From positions 1 through 34,250 of the forward strand of contig JAPLDE010000098.1 in assembly GCA_026391855.1 (NCBI GenBank): a DNA stretch of 34,250 nucleotides, given 5' to 3'. Of the stretch, positions 25,884 to 33,296 are shown piece by piece; the stretch's first letter is position 1; the number at the start of each line of letters is the position of its first letter. Both the position numbers and the translations under genes were made by a program. This stretch comes from Bacteroidota bacterium. Lineage in GTDB: Bacteria > Bacteroidota > Bacteroidia > Bacteroidales > CAIXZF01. The notes below the pieces were generated by a model. It did not search any database and had not been told where the DNA came from. It saw only the letters and a program-made list of their open reading frames with translations.

Positions 25884-26672
25884 ATGTCAAAAAAACCTTG
25901 TATTCTCCTGGTTGAAGATGATCTGAATTTCGGGGCCATCCTGAAATCCTACCTGGAACTGAATGAATTCCTGGTGATCTGGCGCACCGATGGCAAACAG
26001 GCCTGGTCTGAATTTTTCCGCCACCCTTTTGATTTGTGCATTCTCGATGTGATGATGCCGGAAATGGATGGCTTCACCCTGGCAAAAGAAATCAGGGATA
26101 TCAACAGTGATATACCGGTTATCTTTTTGACTGCCAAAACGTTACGGGATGACATCCTGGAAGGGTTCAGGCTGGGAGCCGATGATTACATTACAAAACC
26201 CTTTGACTCAGAGGTGCTTTTATTTAAAATCAGGGCGATCTTAAAACGAAGCCAGAACCTGAATGGTAGTAAGGTGGAAACGCCAGATACCTTCGAAATC
26301 GGTAAATACTTTTTCAATTATAAATTAAGGCAGCTGAAGCATGACACACTGAATCAAAGTCTTACACCCAAGGAGGCGGAGTTGCTCAGGCTGCTTTGCC
26401 TGACCAAAAATGATGTTCTTTACCGGAAAGAAGCCCTGCTGAAGATCTGGGGCGACGACAGCTATTTTACCACCCGCAGCATGGATGTTTTTATCACCAA
26501 GGCTGGTGGTGACGGAGAATTGACAATTGACAATGGAAAAATGGAGAGATCTCGAAATAACTACTTGATTTTTATTTCAGTAATTTGGAAATCTCAATTT
26601 TCAAAGCAGGTAAATGTCTCACAATTATACCCCAAATTATTTCATTATCAATTTTATCATAACCATGGATGA
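25884..26672 (+). CDS. OmpR-family response regulator, broken in its DNA-binding domain
   Basis: The partner of the kinase. The receiver domain is complete: acidic pair D12/D13, phospho-acceptor D55 in ILDVMMPEMDG, T83 and K105 in YITKPF. The winged-helix effector begins near residue 137 and is normal up to RSMDVFITK (198-206), which is the recognition helix. At about base 26501 family resemblance stops: the expected LRKxL, wing hairpin and end, roughly 25 residues, are replaced by about 56 residues of unrelated sequence. The frame passes through the repeat at 26520 and then runs antisense into hepT until a chance stop at 26672. DNA binding is probably lost or altered. An assembly join at this point is the main alternative explanation. 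Confidence 0.85.
   Translation: MSKKPCILLVEDDLNFGAILKSYLELNEFLVIWRTDGKQAWSEFFRHPFDLCILDVMMPEMDGFTLAKEIRDINSDIPVIFLTAKTLRDDILEGFRLGADDYITKPFDSEVLLFKIRAILKRSQNLNGSKVETPDTFEIGKYFFNYKLRQLKHDTLNQSLTPKEAELLRLLCLTKNDVLYRKEALLKIWGDDSYFTTRSMDVFITKAGGDGELTIDNGKMERSRNNYLIFISVIWKSQFSKQVNVSQLYPKLFHYQFYHNHG
26520..26535. repeat. Dispersed repeat TTGACAATTGACAATG at a gene break
   Basis: An exact copy of the 16-base word at 113-128. It sits about 18 bp after the point where the response regulator stops resembling its family and 36 bp before the end of hepT, so it marks the left junction of the toxin-antitoxin module. No third copy was seen on the right side of the module. Confidence 0.6.
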
Positions 26673-26904
26673 CCCTATTCCGCATATTGATAATCTGTCT
26701 TTTACTTGAGATATTGATAGTTGAATCCAGTTTTTCAATATGATTCATTGCTTCACCAATAATTTCGAATTCACGTTCAATAGCTCTGCGCAACATTTTA
26801 TCAGCCATATAGACGTTAAAATCACGCTTTTTCCCAAGATAATTCTCAATTGAATCAATGGATTCCTGAATATCAAACAAATACTTTTTAATCTCTATAT
26901 CCAT
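26572..26904 (-). CDS. hepT: HepT-like HEPN ribonuclease toxin (DUF86)
   Basis: A 110-residue all-helical HEPN protein of normal length. It carries the RX4HXY motif of HepT toxins: R75, H80 and Y82 in RNRVIHGYDKI. In studied pairs HepT is an RNase silenced when the MntA partner adds AMP to the tyrosine of this motif. The gene overlaps the 3' end of mntA by 17 bp, so translation is probably coupled. Its 3' end lies antisense to the spurious extension of the response regulator reading frame. All motif residues are present, so it is likely active. Confidence 0.88.
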   Translation of the reverse strand: MDIEIKKYLFDIQESIDSIENYLGKKRDFNVYMADKMLRRAIEREFEIIGEAMNHIEKLDSTINISSKRQIINMRNRVIHGYDKIDNEIIWGIIVRHLPALKIEISKLLK

Positions 26905-27199
26905 ATAGCATTCTCTTTGTTTGATCTACCGATTCAATAAAGTAAGGGTTCGACAAGGATTTGTCAGTAATTAAATCAACCGGCCTTTGGAAAAGATCTT
27001 CAAATTTATCAGCCAACTCAAAATAAGTGTCTGCATAATCTCCATAATCCATTGGCTTAAAGGAAATTAGTAAATCAATGTCACTATTTTCATTGAATCT
27101 CTCTGTGCAAACTGACCCAAAAGCGAATAACGTCTTTACATTATGAGAAAGACATAATGAGATGATCTTATCCATATTATCCGCCAATACTCTTTGCAT
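26888..27199 (-). CDS. mntA: MntA-like minimal nucleotidyltransferase antitoxin
   Basis: A 103-residue MNT-fold protein with the catalytic pattern GS-x10-DxD: G28/S29 and D40/D42 in FGSVCTERFNENSDIDLLI. Proteins of this kind neutralise HepT by AMPylation. It comes first in the pair, overlapping hepT by 17 bp. The first ATG is at 27199; the ATG at 27175 (MDKIISLC) aligns better with the usual family start and would give a leader of about 35 nt, so the true start is uncertain. No clear Shine-Dalgarno sequence precedes either. Confidence 0.88.
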   Translation of the reverse strand: MQRVLADNMDKIISLCLSHNVKTLFAFGSVCTERFNENSDIDLLISFKPMDYGDYADTYFELADKFEDLFQRPVDLITDKSLSNPYFIESVDQTKRMLYGYRD

Positions 27200-27213
27200 A
27201 CCAATGTTTTGTA

Positions 27214-27245
27214 CAAACCTACATGAAATTCTTCAATTTCACAAA
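27214..27245 (-). promoter_or_regulatory. Full Bacteroidota promoter for mntA-hepT
   Basis: On the minus strand the sequence reads TTTG-N20-TAGGTTTG (TTTG at 27242-27245, TAGGTTTG at 27214-27221), an exact match to the two-part consensus TTTG-N19-21-TAnnTTTG. It is the best housekeeping promoter in the window. The predicted start is near 27210, about 10 bp before the first ATG. The module therefore carries its own promoter. Confidence 0.75.
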
Positions 27246-27307
27246 CACACCATGAATAACATCATGCAGGTGCCCTCTGACCAGGGTTTTCAATAAAATG
27301 AAACCGG

Positions 27308-27673
27308 CTATTTCTTCTTCAGATTTACGTAGAAGAAATAAACCAGAAAACCGGCAGAGATGAACACCAGCTCTATCCCGAAAGGGAAAAGCGAATTTTC
27401 TCCCCTTATCCAGTTCATTCCTCCGGCATTGCTGCATAGCTCAATGACGATGAAGCCCAGGCCTGCCGATAAGGCTACCAGGCCCCACTTCAGGGTAGGG
27501 TAACTTTTTTCTTCTGTTGGGACGGCCAACGGATCGAGTATGCCAGCTTTATCGATGTGTCCGGCCTTGATAATCTTTCTTTTTAATAAAAAATCTGTGA
27601 ACACTTTGATAATCTGATATATACCAAAGAAAACCACAGCAACGGTTACGGCGATCATGAGTTGCTCATTCAT
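27308..27673 (-). CDS. Small inner-membrane protein (DUF6249-like) divergent from sigma factor
   Basis: A 121-residue protein with three hydrophobic segments (about 5-27, 63-83 and 95-116) separated by a polar loop (KAGHIDKAGILDPLAVPTEEKS), ending in NLKKK. Length, topology and the place beside an ECF sigma gene fit the DUF6249 family of Bacteroidota membrane proteins; this assignment is from memory. The function is unknown. Its upstream region carries the same promoter motif as the sigma factor gene, so it is probably in that sigma factor's regulon. The start has a leader of about 22 nt from that promoter. Confidence 0.8.
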   Translation of the reverse strand: MNEQLMIAVTVAVVFFGIYQIIKVFTDFLLKRKIIKAGHIDKAGILDPLAVPTEEKSYPTLKWGLVALSAGLGFIVIELCSNAGGMNWIRGENSLFPFGIELVFISAGFLVYFFYVNLKKK

Positions 27674-27700
27674 AGGGGCGGATTTTAGAATTTATTTGCC

Positions 27701-27734
27701 AATTAGTCGCTCGGTATGCCTAAAAGGTTGCAGA
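27701..27734 (-). promoter_or_regulatory. ECF-type promoter, leftward copy
   Basis: Read on the minus strand: TCTGCAAC (27734-27727), 17 bp, CGACTAATT (27709-27701). The AAC-ending -35 and CGAC-starting -10 are the pattern of ECF sigma promoters. It points to the small membrane protein gene starting at 27673 and is a near-identical twin of the rightward copy. Confidence 0.7.
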
Positions 27735-27760
27735 CTGTTGTACTTTTATTTTTTATCTGA

Positions 27761-27793
27761 TCTGCAACATTTTTTCATTTGGTCCGACTAATT
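27761..27793 (+). promoter_or_regulatory. ECF-type promoter, rightward copy
   Basis: TCTGCAAC (27761-27768), 16 bp, CGACTAATT (27785-27793), followed 5 bp later by the ATG of the sigma factor gene at 27799. Transcription would begin at or next to the ATG, predicting a leaderless or nearly leaderless message. Together with the leftward copy it forms nested inverted repeats with 9-bp outer and 8-bp inner arms. Confidence 0.7.
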
Positions 27794-27798
27794 CAGGC

Positions 27799-28377
27799 AT
27801 GGATGATAAGGAACTGATCAACAATGTTATCAATGGTAACACCCATGCCTTCCGGTTTCTGGTTGAACAGAACAAGAACCTGGTCTGGCATATGGTGTTG
27901 CGGATGGTCAGGCAACAGGAGGATGCAGAAGATCTTTGCCAGGATGTGTTTATGCGGGTGTTCCGTGATATAAGAAAATTCAGGGGCGATTCAAAGTTAT
28001 CAACCTGGATCGCTTCCATAACCTACCATATCTGTGTGGATTATATCCGCAGAAAGGGCAGGGAAAAGACCGATCTTACAGACGATCCTGCCTCTTTTAT
28101 ACCTGATGAAAGGGATGCTGCCAGTCCCTCGAGATCCATGAACATGGCAGAGCTAAAGCAATTAGTAAATAGGGTCATCGACCGGCTTCCCCTTCATTAC
28201 CGTACCGTGATCACCCTGTTTCATCTTGAAGAAATGAGTTATAAAGAGATCGAAGAAATAACCGGGATGCCCGAAGGAACCATAAAAAGCTATCTGAACC
28301 GCGGCCGGCAGGCGGTCCGTGAACAGATGCTGAAGATCGTACCCGATATTCAACCGGTTTTGTTTGATGCCGATTAG
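27799..28377 (+). CDS. ECF-family RNA polymerase sigma factor
   Basis: A 192-residue sigma-70 family protein with only regions 2 and 4. Region 2 spans about 20-88 (EDAEDLCQDVFMRVF, then the -10 recognition and melting stretch STWIASITYHICVDYIRR). Region 4 spans about 118-178 with a helix-turn-helix (MSYKEIEEITGMPEGTIKSYL). The linker is about 30 residues, which is normal. It directs RNA polymerase to a small regulon. The start MDDKELINNVINGN fits the family. A probable anti-sigma gene follows after 19 bp, and two copies of an ECF-type promoter lie upstream, one for this gene and one for the divergent neighbour, suggesting autoregulation. Confidence 0.95.
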   Translation: MDDKELINNVINGNTHAFRFLVEQNKNLVWHMVLRMVRQQEDAEDLCQDVFMRVFRDIRKFRGDSKLSTWIASITYHICVDYIRRKGREKTDLTDDPASFIPDERDAASPSRSMNMAELKQLVNRVIDRLPLHYRTVITLFHLEEMSYKEIEEITGMPEGTIKSYLNRGRQAVREQMLKIVPDIQPVLFDAD

Positions 28378-28396
28378 TTAAGTAATTTTGTTGACC

Positions 28397-28768
28397 ATGG
28401 ATAACGATAAACATATGCAGGAAAACATGGATGATCTGATAAGCAGGCTCATGAAGACAGCACCGGAATCCATGCCGGCTGACTCCTTTACTGATCAGCT
28501 AATGAACAGGATTGAACACAAACTGATTGTGAAAGAAATCCTTTCGGAGTATTTTTGGAAACTGTTGATAATCATTGTTTTATTATTATTCGTGGCCGGG
28601 GTGTTCTTTATTCCCGGGTTCAACAACTATCTCAATATGATCACCGGGCTGCATATCGCCTGGCAGCTGATCGTGTTTCCCGTCGTTCTTGTTCTTTTTA
28701 CCCTCACTTTCGATCAGGTAATGCTCAGGTATCTTTTTATGCGTAAAACGCATGGGAATTTCAGCTAA
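28397..28768 (+). CDS. Two-TM membrane protein, probable anti-sigma factor
   Basis: A 123-residue protein with a cytoplasmic helical N-terminus of about 50 residues (ENMDDLISRLMKTAPESMPADSFTDQLMNRIE) and two membrane segments (about 56-77 and 87-109). The N-terminus resembles the sigma-binding region of short anti-sigma factors, and the place directly after an ECF gene supports that role. It lacks the HxxxCxxC zinc motif, so it would not be a ZAS-type redox anti-sigma. The ATG at 28397 is preferred to a TTG nine bases earlier. Function inferred from context. Confidence 0.75.
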   Translation: MDNDKHMQENMDDLISRLMKTAPESMPADSFTDQLMNRIEHKLIVKEILSEYFWKLLIIIVLLLFVAGVFFIPGFNNYLNMITGLHIAWQLIVFPVVLVLFTLTFDQVMLRYLFMRKTHGNFS

Positions 28769-28813
28769 TTTTGTTTCCATCTGAATAGTTAGCTAATTCC
28801 ATAATATCAGGTC

Positions 28814-30682
28814 GTGGACATTCCCTATTCCTATACCCGTTTGTTGACCCGGGAAGTGAAGATCGGCGGGCTTGCTATGGGGGCGCATAACCCCATCAGG
28901 GTCCAGTCGATGACCAATACGCCTACCCTTGATACGAAAGCGACAGTTGAACAAGTTATCCGCCTGGTAAATTCAGGATGTGAATTGGTGAGAATAACAG
29001 CTCCCGGCTTGAAAGAGGCTGAAAACCTGGCTGTTATAAGGGATGAGTTGAGAAAGAACGGCTACCGGGTACCGCTGATAGCCGACATTCATTTCAATCC
29101 ACAGGCTGCAGAACTGGCAGCCGGGCTGGTTAACAAGATCCGAATCAACCCCGGAAATTACGCTGATAAGAAGAAATTTGAGCATATCGAATATACCGGC
29201 CAGCAATACCGGGAAGAACTGGAAAAGATCGCCTCACGGTTGTATCCTTTACTGAAGATCTGTAAAGAGAACGGAACCGCCATCCGGATCGGGACAAACC
29301 ATGGTTCCCTGTCTGACCGTATCATGAGCCGTTATGGAGATACTCCCCGTGGGATGGCAGAGTCGGCCCTTGAGTTCATCAGGATCTGTGCCGGTTTTGG
29401 ATTTCACGACCTGGTGCTTTCCATGAAATCCAGCAATATCCGTATTACCACCTTTGCAACCCGCCTGCTGGTCTGCATGATGCAGGAGGAAGGTTTTCAC
29501 TATCCCGTTCACCTTGGTTTGACCGAAGCAGGTGGCGGGGAAGACGGCCGGACCAAGTCGGCGGCCGGTATCGGGAGCCTGCTGGAAGAGGGAATAGGCG
29601 ATACTATCAGGGTTTCTCTGACCGAAGAACCCGAAAAGGAGATGGATGTTGCCAGGATCCTGGCCGGCAGGTTTAACAGGAGACCGGGACCTTATACGGA
29701 GACTTTCGGGAAACCGGATTTCCTCGAATATTTTTCTTACCAGAAAAGAGATTCAATTCAGGTTGACAACATCGGCGGAGGCCGGCAACCGGTGGTTGTT
29801 ACCTCCTGTATGGGAAAAGCCGACGTGGAGTGTCATTATTTTAACCCTGTAATAGCCAATAAACCGGATTACATCTACGACTCTCCCGGAATAACCCGGT
29901 ATGAACATCCGAAAGAGATCGGGAACGTGACCCATTACAACGATTTTATAACCGACCGTCCTTCCTTTCATCCATTGCTGGATACAGATACACTCAATGA
30001 GGTCAGGGTTCAGCACCTTCCCGGACCCTGGATCCTTCTCCGTCCGGGCGAATGCAATGAAACCCTGGCCGAAATCCTTAAGGAATATCCCAATGCAGTG
30101 CTAATCCTGCATAAAACACCCGCAGATACGGTCCACCAGCTGAAAACCAGCTTCCGTAAAATCATTCAGTCAGGATGCCGGAACCCGGTGCTAATACGGC
30201 TTTCTTATACCGAACAGGATCTTGACCATTTCAATCTATGTGCCGCCAGCGATGCGGCTTTCCTGCTTACCGACGGTCTGGGCGACGGTCTCTGGCTCGA
30301 CTGGATACAGGAAGCAACCTGCAAATTCCCGACCCACGAAGCTTTCAACATTCTCCAGGCTATGGGCGACAGGCTCACCCGGACTGATTTCATCGCCTGC
30401 CCCTCCTGTGGCCGGACCCAGTTTAACATTCAGGAAGTACTCGCAAAGGTGAAGGAGAAAATGTCTCACCTGGTGGGACTTAAGATCGCTATCATGGGAT
30501 GCATCGTTAACGGTCCCGGTGAAATGGCTGATGCACATTACGGCTATGTCGGCGCCGGTCCCGGAAAAGTGAACCTCTACAAAGGCAAAAACCTGGTAAA
30601 ACGCGGTATTGACGAAAGCACAGCCCTCGAAGCGCTTATCAGCCTGATTAAAGAGAATGGAGACTGGCAGCCGGCAGCCTGA
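28814..30682 (+). CDS. ispG: 4-hydroxy-3-methylbut-2-enyl diphosphate synthase, long form
   Basis: A 622-residue IspG (GcpE), the penultimate enzyme of the MEP isoprenoid pathway, which reduces MEcPP to HMBPP with a [4Fe-4S] cluster. The N-terminal TIM barrel (about 10-280) starts with TREVKIGGLAMGAHNPIRVQ. An inserted domain of about 230 residues follows, as in Bacteroidota, Chlamydiae and plants. The reductase domain has the cluster ligands CPSC (about 529/532) and GCIVNGPGE (about Cys564, Glu571). All ligands are present, so it should be active. The start is GTG; the next Met is inside the barrel. The last residues, WQPAA, and the TGA are encoded by the left end of a 67-bp repeat. Confidence 0.97.
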   Translation: MDIPYSYTRLLTREVKIGGLAMGAHNPIRVQSMTNTPTLDTKATVEQVIRLVNSGCELVRITAPGLKEAENLAVIRDELRKNGYRVPLIADIHFNPQAAELAAGLVNKIRINPGNYADKKKFEHIEYTGQQYREELEKIASRLYPLLKICKENGTAIRIGTNHGSLSDRIMSRYGDTPRGMAESALEFIRICAGFGFHDLVLSMKSSNIRITTFATRLLVCMMQEEGFHYPVHLGLTEAGGGEDGRTKSAAGIGSLLEEGIGDTIRVSLTEEPEKEMDVARILAGRFNRRPGPYTETFGKPDFLEYFSYQKRDSIQVDNIGGGRQPVVVTSCMGKADVECHYFNPVIANKPDYIYDSPGITRYEHPKEIGNVTHYNDFITDRPSFHPLLDTDTLNEVRVQHLPGPWILLRPGECNETLAEILKEYPNAVLILHKTPADTVHQLKTSFRKIIQSGCRNPVLIRLSYTEQDLDHFNLCAASDAAFLLTDGLGDGLWLDWIQEATCKFPTHEAFNILQAMGDRLTRTDFIACPSCGRTQFNIQEVLAKVKEKMSHLVGLKIAIMGCIVNGPGEMADAHYGYVGAGPGKVNLYKGKNLVKRGIDESTALEALISLIKENGDWQPAA

Positions 30683-30732
30683 ATTTCGTAGGGACACGAT
30701 ACATCGTGTCCTTTTGTTTACGTTCCCAGGCA
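30666..30732. repeat. 67-bp palindromic repeat, copy 1
   Basis: Runs from GGCAGCCGGCAGCCTGAATT to TGTTTACgttCCCAGGCA. Its core is the inverted repeat GGACACGATACATCGTGTCC (30692-30711; 9-bp arms, AC centre) preceded by TTCGTAG. The left end overlaps the last 17 bp of ispG, including its stop. It resembles the TAGGGACA-type palindromic intergenic repeats seen in several bacterial phyla. It could also fold after ispG in the mRNA, and TTTTG follows the stem. Confidence 0.85.
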
Positions 30733-30749
30733 GTTCGCAATCGGCAGTA

Positions 30750-30816
30750 GGCAGCCGGCAGCCTGAATTTCGTAGGGACATGCCATGGCATGTCCAATTG
30801 TTTACATCCCCAGGCA
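30750..30816. repeat. 67-bp palindromic repeat, copy 2
   Basis: The same length, ends and direction as copy 1, starting 84 bp later with a 17-bp spacer. The flanks are nearly identical, but the core is the perfect 20-bp palindrome GGACATGCCATGGCATGTCC (30776-30795). It differs from copy 1 by three paired, compensating changes plus a repaired centre, so base pairing rather than sequence is what has been kept. Confidence 0.85.
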
Positions 30817-30830
30817 ATCGCAGTAATAAT

Positions 30831-31028
30831 TTATTGTTTCTTCCTGAATCTGAAAAGAAGGATAAGGTTCATCAGCATAACACCTGCTATCATTCCCAGG
30901 ACGATCAGGTTAACGATGATGATAGGCCTGACTTCGCCCGACCCTGGCAGCCTGATAAAATTTCCAAGGGTAATAATAAAAATGGCTGTACAGATGAGCA
31001 GGCTTCTTCTTAACCGTTTTGGATCCAT
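30831..31028 (-). CDS. Small two-TM membrane protein, hypothetical
   Basis: A 65-residue reading frame with a basic N-terminus (MDPKRLRRS), two hydrophobic helices (about 9-25 and 35-59) and a basic tail (RFRKKQ), giving a hairpin topology. It starts 11 bp after the LamG cargo gene ends, on the same strand, so it may be cotranscribed. No family recognised. Base composition and the clean hydrophobic pattern favour a real gene, but short length leaves doubt. Confidence 0.5.
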   Translation of the reverse strand: MDPKRLRRSLLICTAIFIITLGNFIRLPGSGEVRPIIIVNLIVLGMIAGVMLMNLILLFRFRKKQ

Positions 31029-31039
31029 TTCAGTATGTT

Positions 31040-32434
31040 TTATTTGATAAATCTCAGGAATGAACGCTGCTTGCCGGCTTCGATACTGACAAAATATACT
31101 CCCTTAGCCAGTCCGGAAACCTTTTGAACCAGGTGCCCGGAATGAGAATAACAGGTCCTGGTTACAGTCCGTCCATCTGCATTGAACACAGTAACATTCA
31201 CCTCACCAGGCAAATAACCAAGGTCAATATTCAGCACCTCCTCAACAGGATTTGGATAGATCATTAAACCCGCTATGCCGTTGTTGTCTGCTATACCAAC
31301 CGTTGTTACATTAACACAGGTGGAAGTATCGGTACAACCGTCCTTGGTAACAATTACCGCATAGCTTCCGTTGGCTACAGGGGAAAAGCTCTGGCTCACG
31401 GCTCCCTGCACCTGTGCATAGCCATTGTTACAATCGACCCATTGGTAAGCGGCCCCGGACTCCCCTGCTGTAAGGGTTGCGGAAAACAGCGTCACTGAAG
31501 TATTTACCGTTTTAACGGTTAGCGTCAGCTGAACGATGGAATCGCAGCCTGTTGAACTAACATAGGTTTGAGTATACACACCCGGCGCGGTAATATACAG
31601 GGTGTCAAACTGATAACCCTCTCCCTCACAAATACTTGCATTGATATTGTAAACTGGCGTCGATACTCCTGCTACCCAGTTGGAGGTAGCCCCCGTCAGT
31701 GCAAAATTATGAAGGGTCCCTGTCAGCGTCCCGACGGTTGGATTAAGGGTGGTGACTCCGGCATTATTCCCTCCGGCAATACCCTGGTCGAATTTGTAGT
31801 ATAACACCAGGTTTCCGGCAGTGGGGTTTATGGCACAGTTGTATATCAGGCTGATCTCTTCCTGGGTAAGGGCTTTGGTCCACAGGCTTACCTCATCAAC
31901 TTTGCCTTTCATGTAATAGTGAACGGCCCCATAAAGCATATCTCCAACATAGAAAGAGGCGGTGGAATTCAGAATCGCGCCGGTGGCAGGAGTGGTTCCC
32001 ACCAGCACTCCGTTGCGATAAAGTTTTATCTCGGTTCCGTTATAGGTAAAGACAAAAAACTGCCAGGCGTTGATCTGCAGGTTTGTAATAACAACATCTG
32101 CTGCGGTACCGGCGGCATTCCTGAACCTGGCTTCAACAGATGTAGGTGCATGCTGAACCAGATAAAAATCGGCATCCGTATTGTTCCTGAAGCCACAAAA
32201 ACCGTCATAATCCGGAAAAGTAATGTTGGTGTTTTCCGGATACACCCAGCAGGTCAGCGACATGGCTGTTTGCTGGGCGATCAATACCGAAGCGCCCGGA
32301 ACATCTACATAATCGTCAACATTATCGAAATAAAGGGCGTTCTGTGTCTGAGTAAAGCCGACCATCGACAAAATCACCAGTATGGCTGTCAGACAAGTTG
32401 AAAGAAGTTGGTGTTTCAAAGTAATTGTATTCAT
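31040..32434 (-). CDS. LamG-domain secreted protein, T9SS cargo
   Basis: A 464-residue secreted protein from the ATG at 32434 (an ATG nine bases earlier is less likely). A signal peptide ends near GFTQTQ. A LamG/concanavalin A-like domain follows (about 32-215), from ALYFDNVDDYVDVPG to KVDEVSLWTKALTQEEISLIYN. Next come beta-rich segments with paired cysteines (STGCDSIVQLTLTV) and an Ig-like segment, and then a T9SS type A sorting domain (about 385-464; IYPNPVEEVLNIDLGYLPGE). The LamG fold usually binds sugars or proteins; no catalytic residues are seen. It is a further cargo protein beyond the main cluster. Confidence 0.88.
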   Translation of the reverse strand: MNTITLKHQLLSTCLTAILVILSMVGFTQTQNALYFDNVDDYVDVPGASVLIAQQTAMSLTCWVYPENTNITFPDYDGFCGFRNNTDADFYLVQHAPTSVEARFRNAAGTAADVVITNLQINAWQFFVFTYNGTEIKLYRNGVLVGTTPATGAILNSTASFYVGDMLYGAVHYYMKGKVDEVSLWTKALTQEEISLIYNCAINPTAGNLVLYYKFDQGIAGGNNAGVTTLNPTVGTLTGTLHNFALTGATSNWVAGVSTPVYNINASICEGEGYQFDTLYITAPGVYTQTYVSSTGCDSIVQLTLTVKTVNTSVTLFSATLTAGESGAAYQWVDCNNGYAQVQGAVSQSFSPVANGSYAVIVTKDGCTDTSTCVNVTTVGIADNNGIAGLMIYPNPVEEVLNIDLGYLPGEVNVTVFNADGRTVTRTCYSHSGHLVQKVSGLAKGVYFVSIEAGKQRSFLRFIK

Positions 32435-32519
32435 AATCAACATGTTATAAATAATTATTCAATTTATTAATAGCTATATTTCGAACATACATCAGATATG
32501 GCCTTTTTCTTAAAATATT

Positions 32520-33296
32520 CTATTCCTCTTTTTTAACGGTCCAGTTCCATTTGGTAATATCGGCTTTACTCTCAAGGGTTGTTTCCAGTTCATCCGGCAA
32601 GGCGGGGAAAAAGTCGATCCCGGTGACAGATTCAACGCTGTCGATAGAAATGGCATAATGAGAAAGCCGGCTGGCGTCTTCCTTTTCATTTTTCAGCAGG
32701 AACCCTATCCCTTTATATTCCGGTAAGGAATAATCGAGAATCACTTTATAATAATACACCGGAACAGAAACCCCTTTGCCGATCGTACCCCGGGTTGATT
32801 TCAGCACAGGGCCGGTAACTACGTAAATATCATCATATTGAATGGCCCATTCCCTTTCAAGGGTTTCCAGCTTTTTCCAGATACCCCGGTTAAAAGAGGG
32901 ATCCTGGGGAGAGACATTGGTATAATAAAAGGATTCTGTCATGATTTCCGGAGTCCACGAGTTGGCTGCGGGAAATAGGTGTCCTTTGTCGTAACCGCTT
33001 TTGCTGTAATCCTGGTTGCCGGCACATTGGGGAAACCGGGGGTCAGGTCTGAAAGCTCCTTTACGTTCAATCTTAGCCGAAGCGTTCGTTTTACTCAGGT
33101 GATAGGCCACCCAGTTAGCCTGATAATGGTGTTGGTTGTATGAAATGGTGAACCCTTTATGATAAAGGATAACCTCATTTTTTTTAAGGGCAGGCAATTC
33201 CAGCTTGTCCGCGGCCTGGGGAGAAGGCTGCGCCAGTAGGAAAGTGAAAAACAGGAAAAAAAATGCTGTGACTGAGGTCCTTATTTTTTTTGCCAT
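32520..33296 (-). CDS. Secreted DNA/RNA non-specific endonuclease (EndoG/NUC1 type)
   Basis: A 258-residue protein from the ATG at 33296, which yields a clean signal peptide (MAKKIRTSVTAFFFLFFTFL). It is a beta-beta-alpha-metal nuclease of the NUC1 family. The active-site motif is DKGH (D103-H106 in YDKGHLFPA), a conservative change from DRGH, with H106 the general base. A metal-binding Asn is expected near TNVSPQDPSFNRGIW. Such secreted nucleases degrade external DNA and RNA for nutrition or biofilm turnover. The start overlaps the end of the zinc-ribbon gene by 16 bp within an A run. Confidence 0.92.
   Translation of the reverse strand: MAKKIRTSVTAFFFLFFTFLLAQPSPQAADKLELPALKKNEVILYHKGFTISYNQHHYQANWVAYHLSKTNASAKIERKGAFRPDPRFPQCAGNQDYSKSGYDKGHLFPAANSWTPEIMTESFYYTNVSPQDPSFNRGIWKKLETLEREWAIQYDDIYVVTGPVLKSTRGTIGKGVSVPVYYYKVILDYSLPEYKGIGFLLKNEKEDASRLSHYAISIDSVESVTGIDFFPALPDELETTLESKADITKWNWTVKKEE

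Noticed and set aside
27219..27290. Minus-strand words DVIHGVFVKLKN resemble the end of an OmpR-type regulator (VHGVGFKL) and might be the missing tail, inverted
   Set aside because: The match is short, needs an inversion, lacks the upstream LRK and hairpin residues, and this stretch is better explained as the mntA promoter region.
30236..30817. A 193-codon minus-strand frame crossing the 67-bp repeats
   Set aside because: It is antisense to ispG and contains the repeat translated twice (LRNSGCRLP), so it is a by-product of the repeats.
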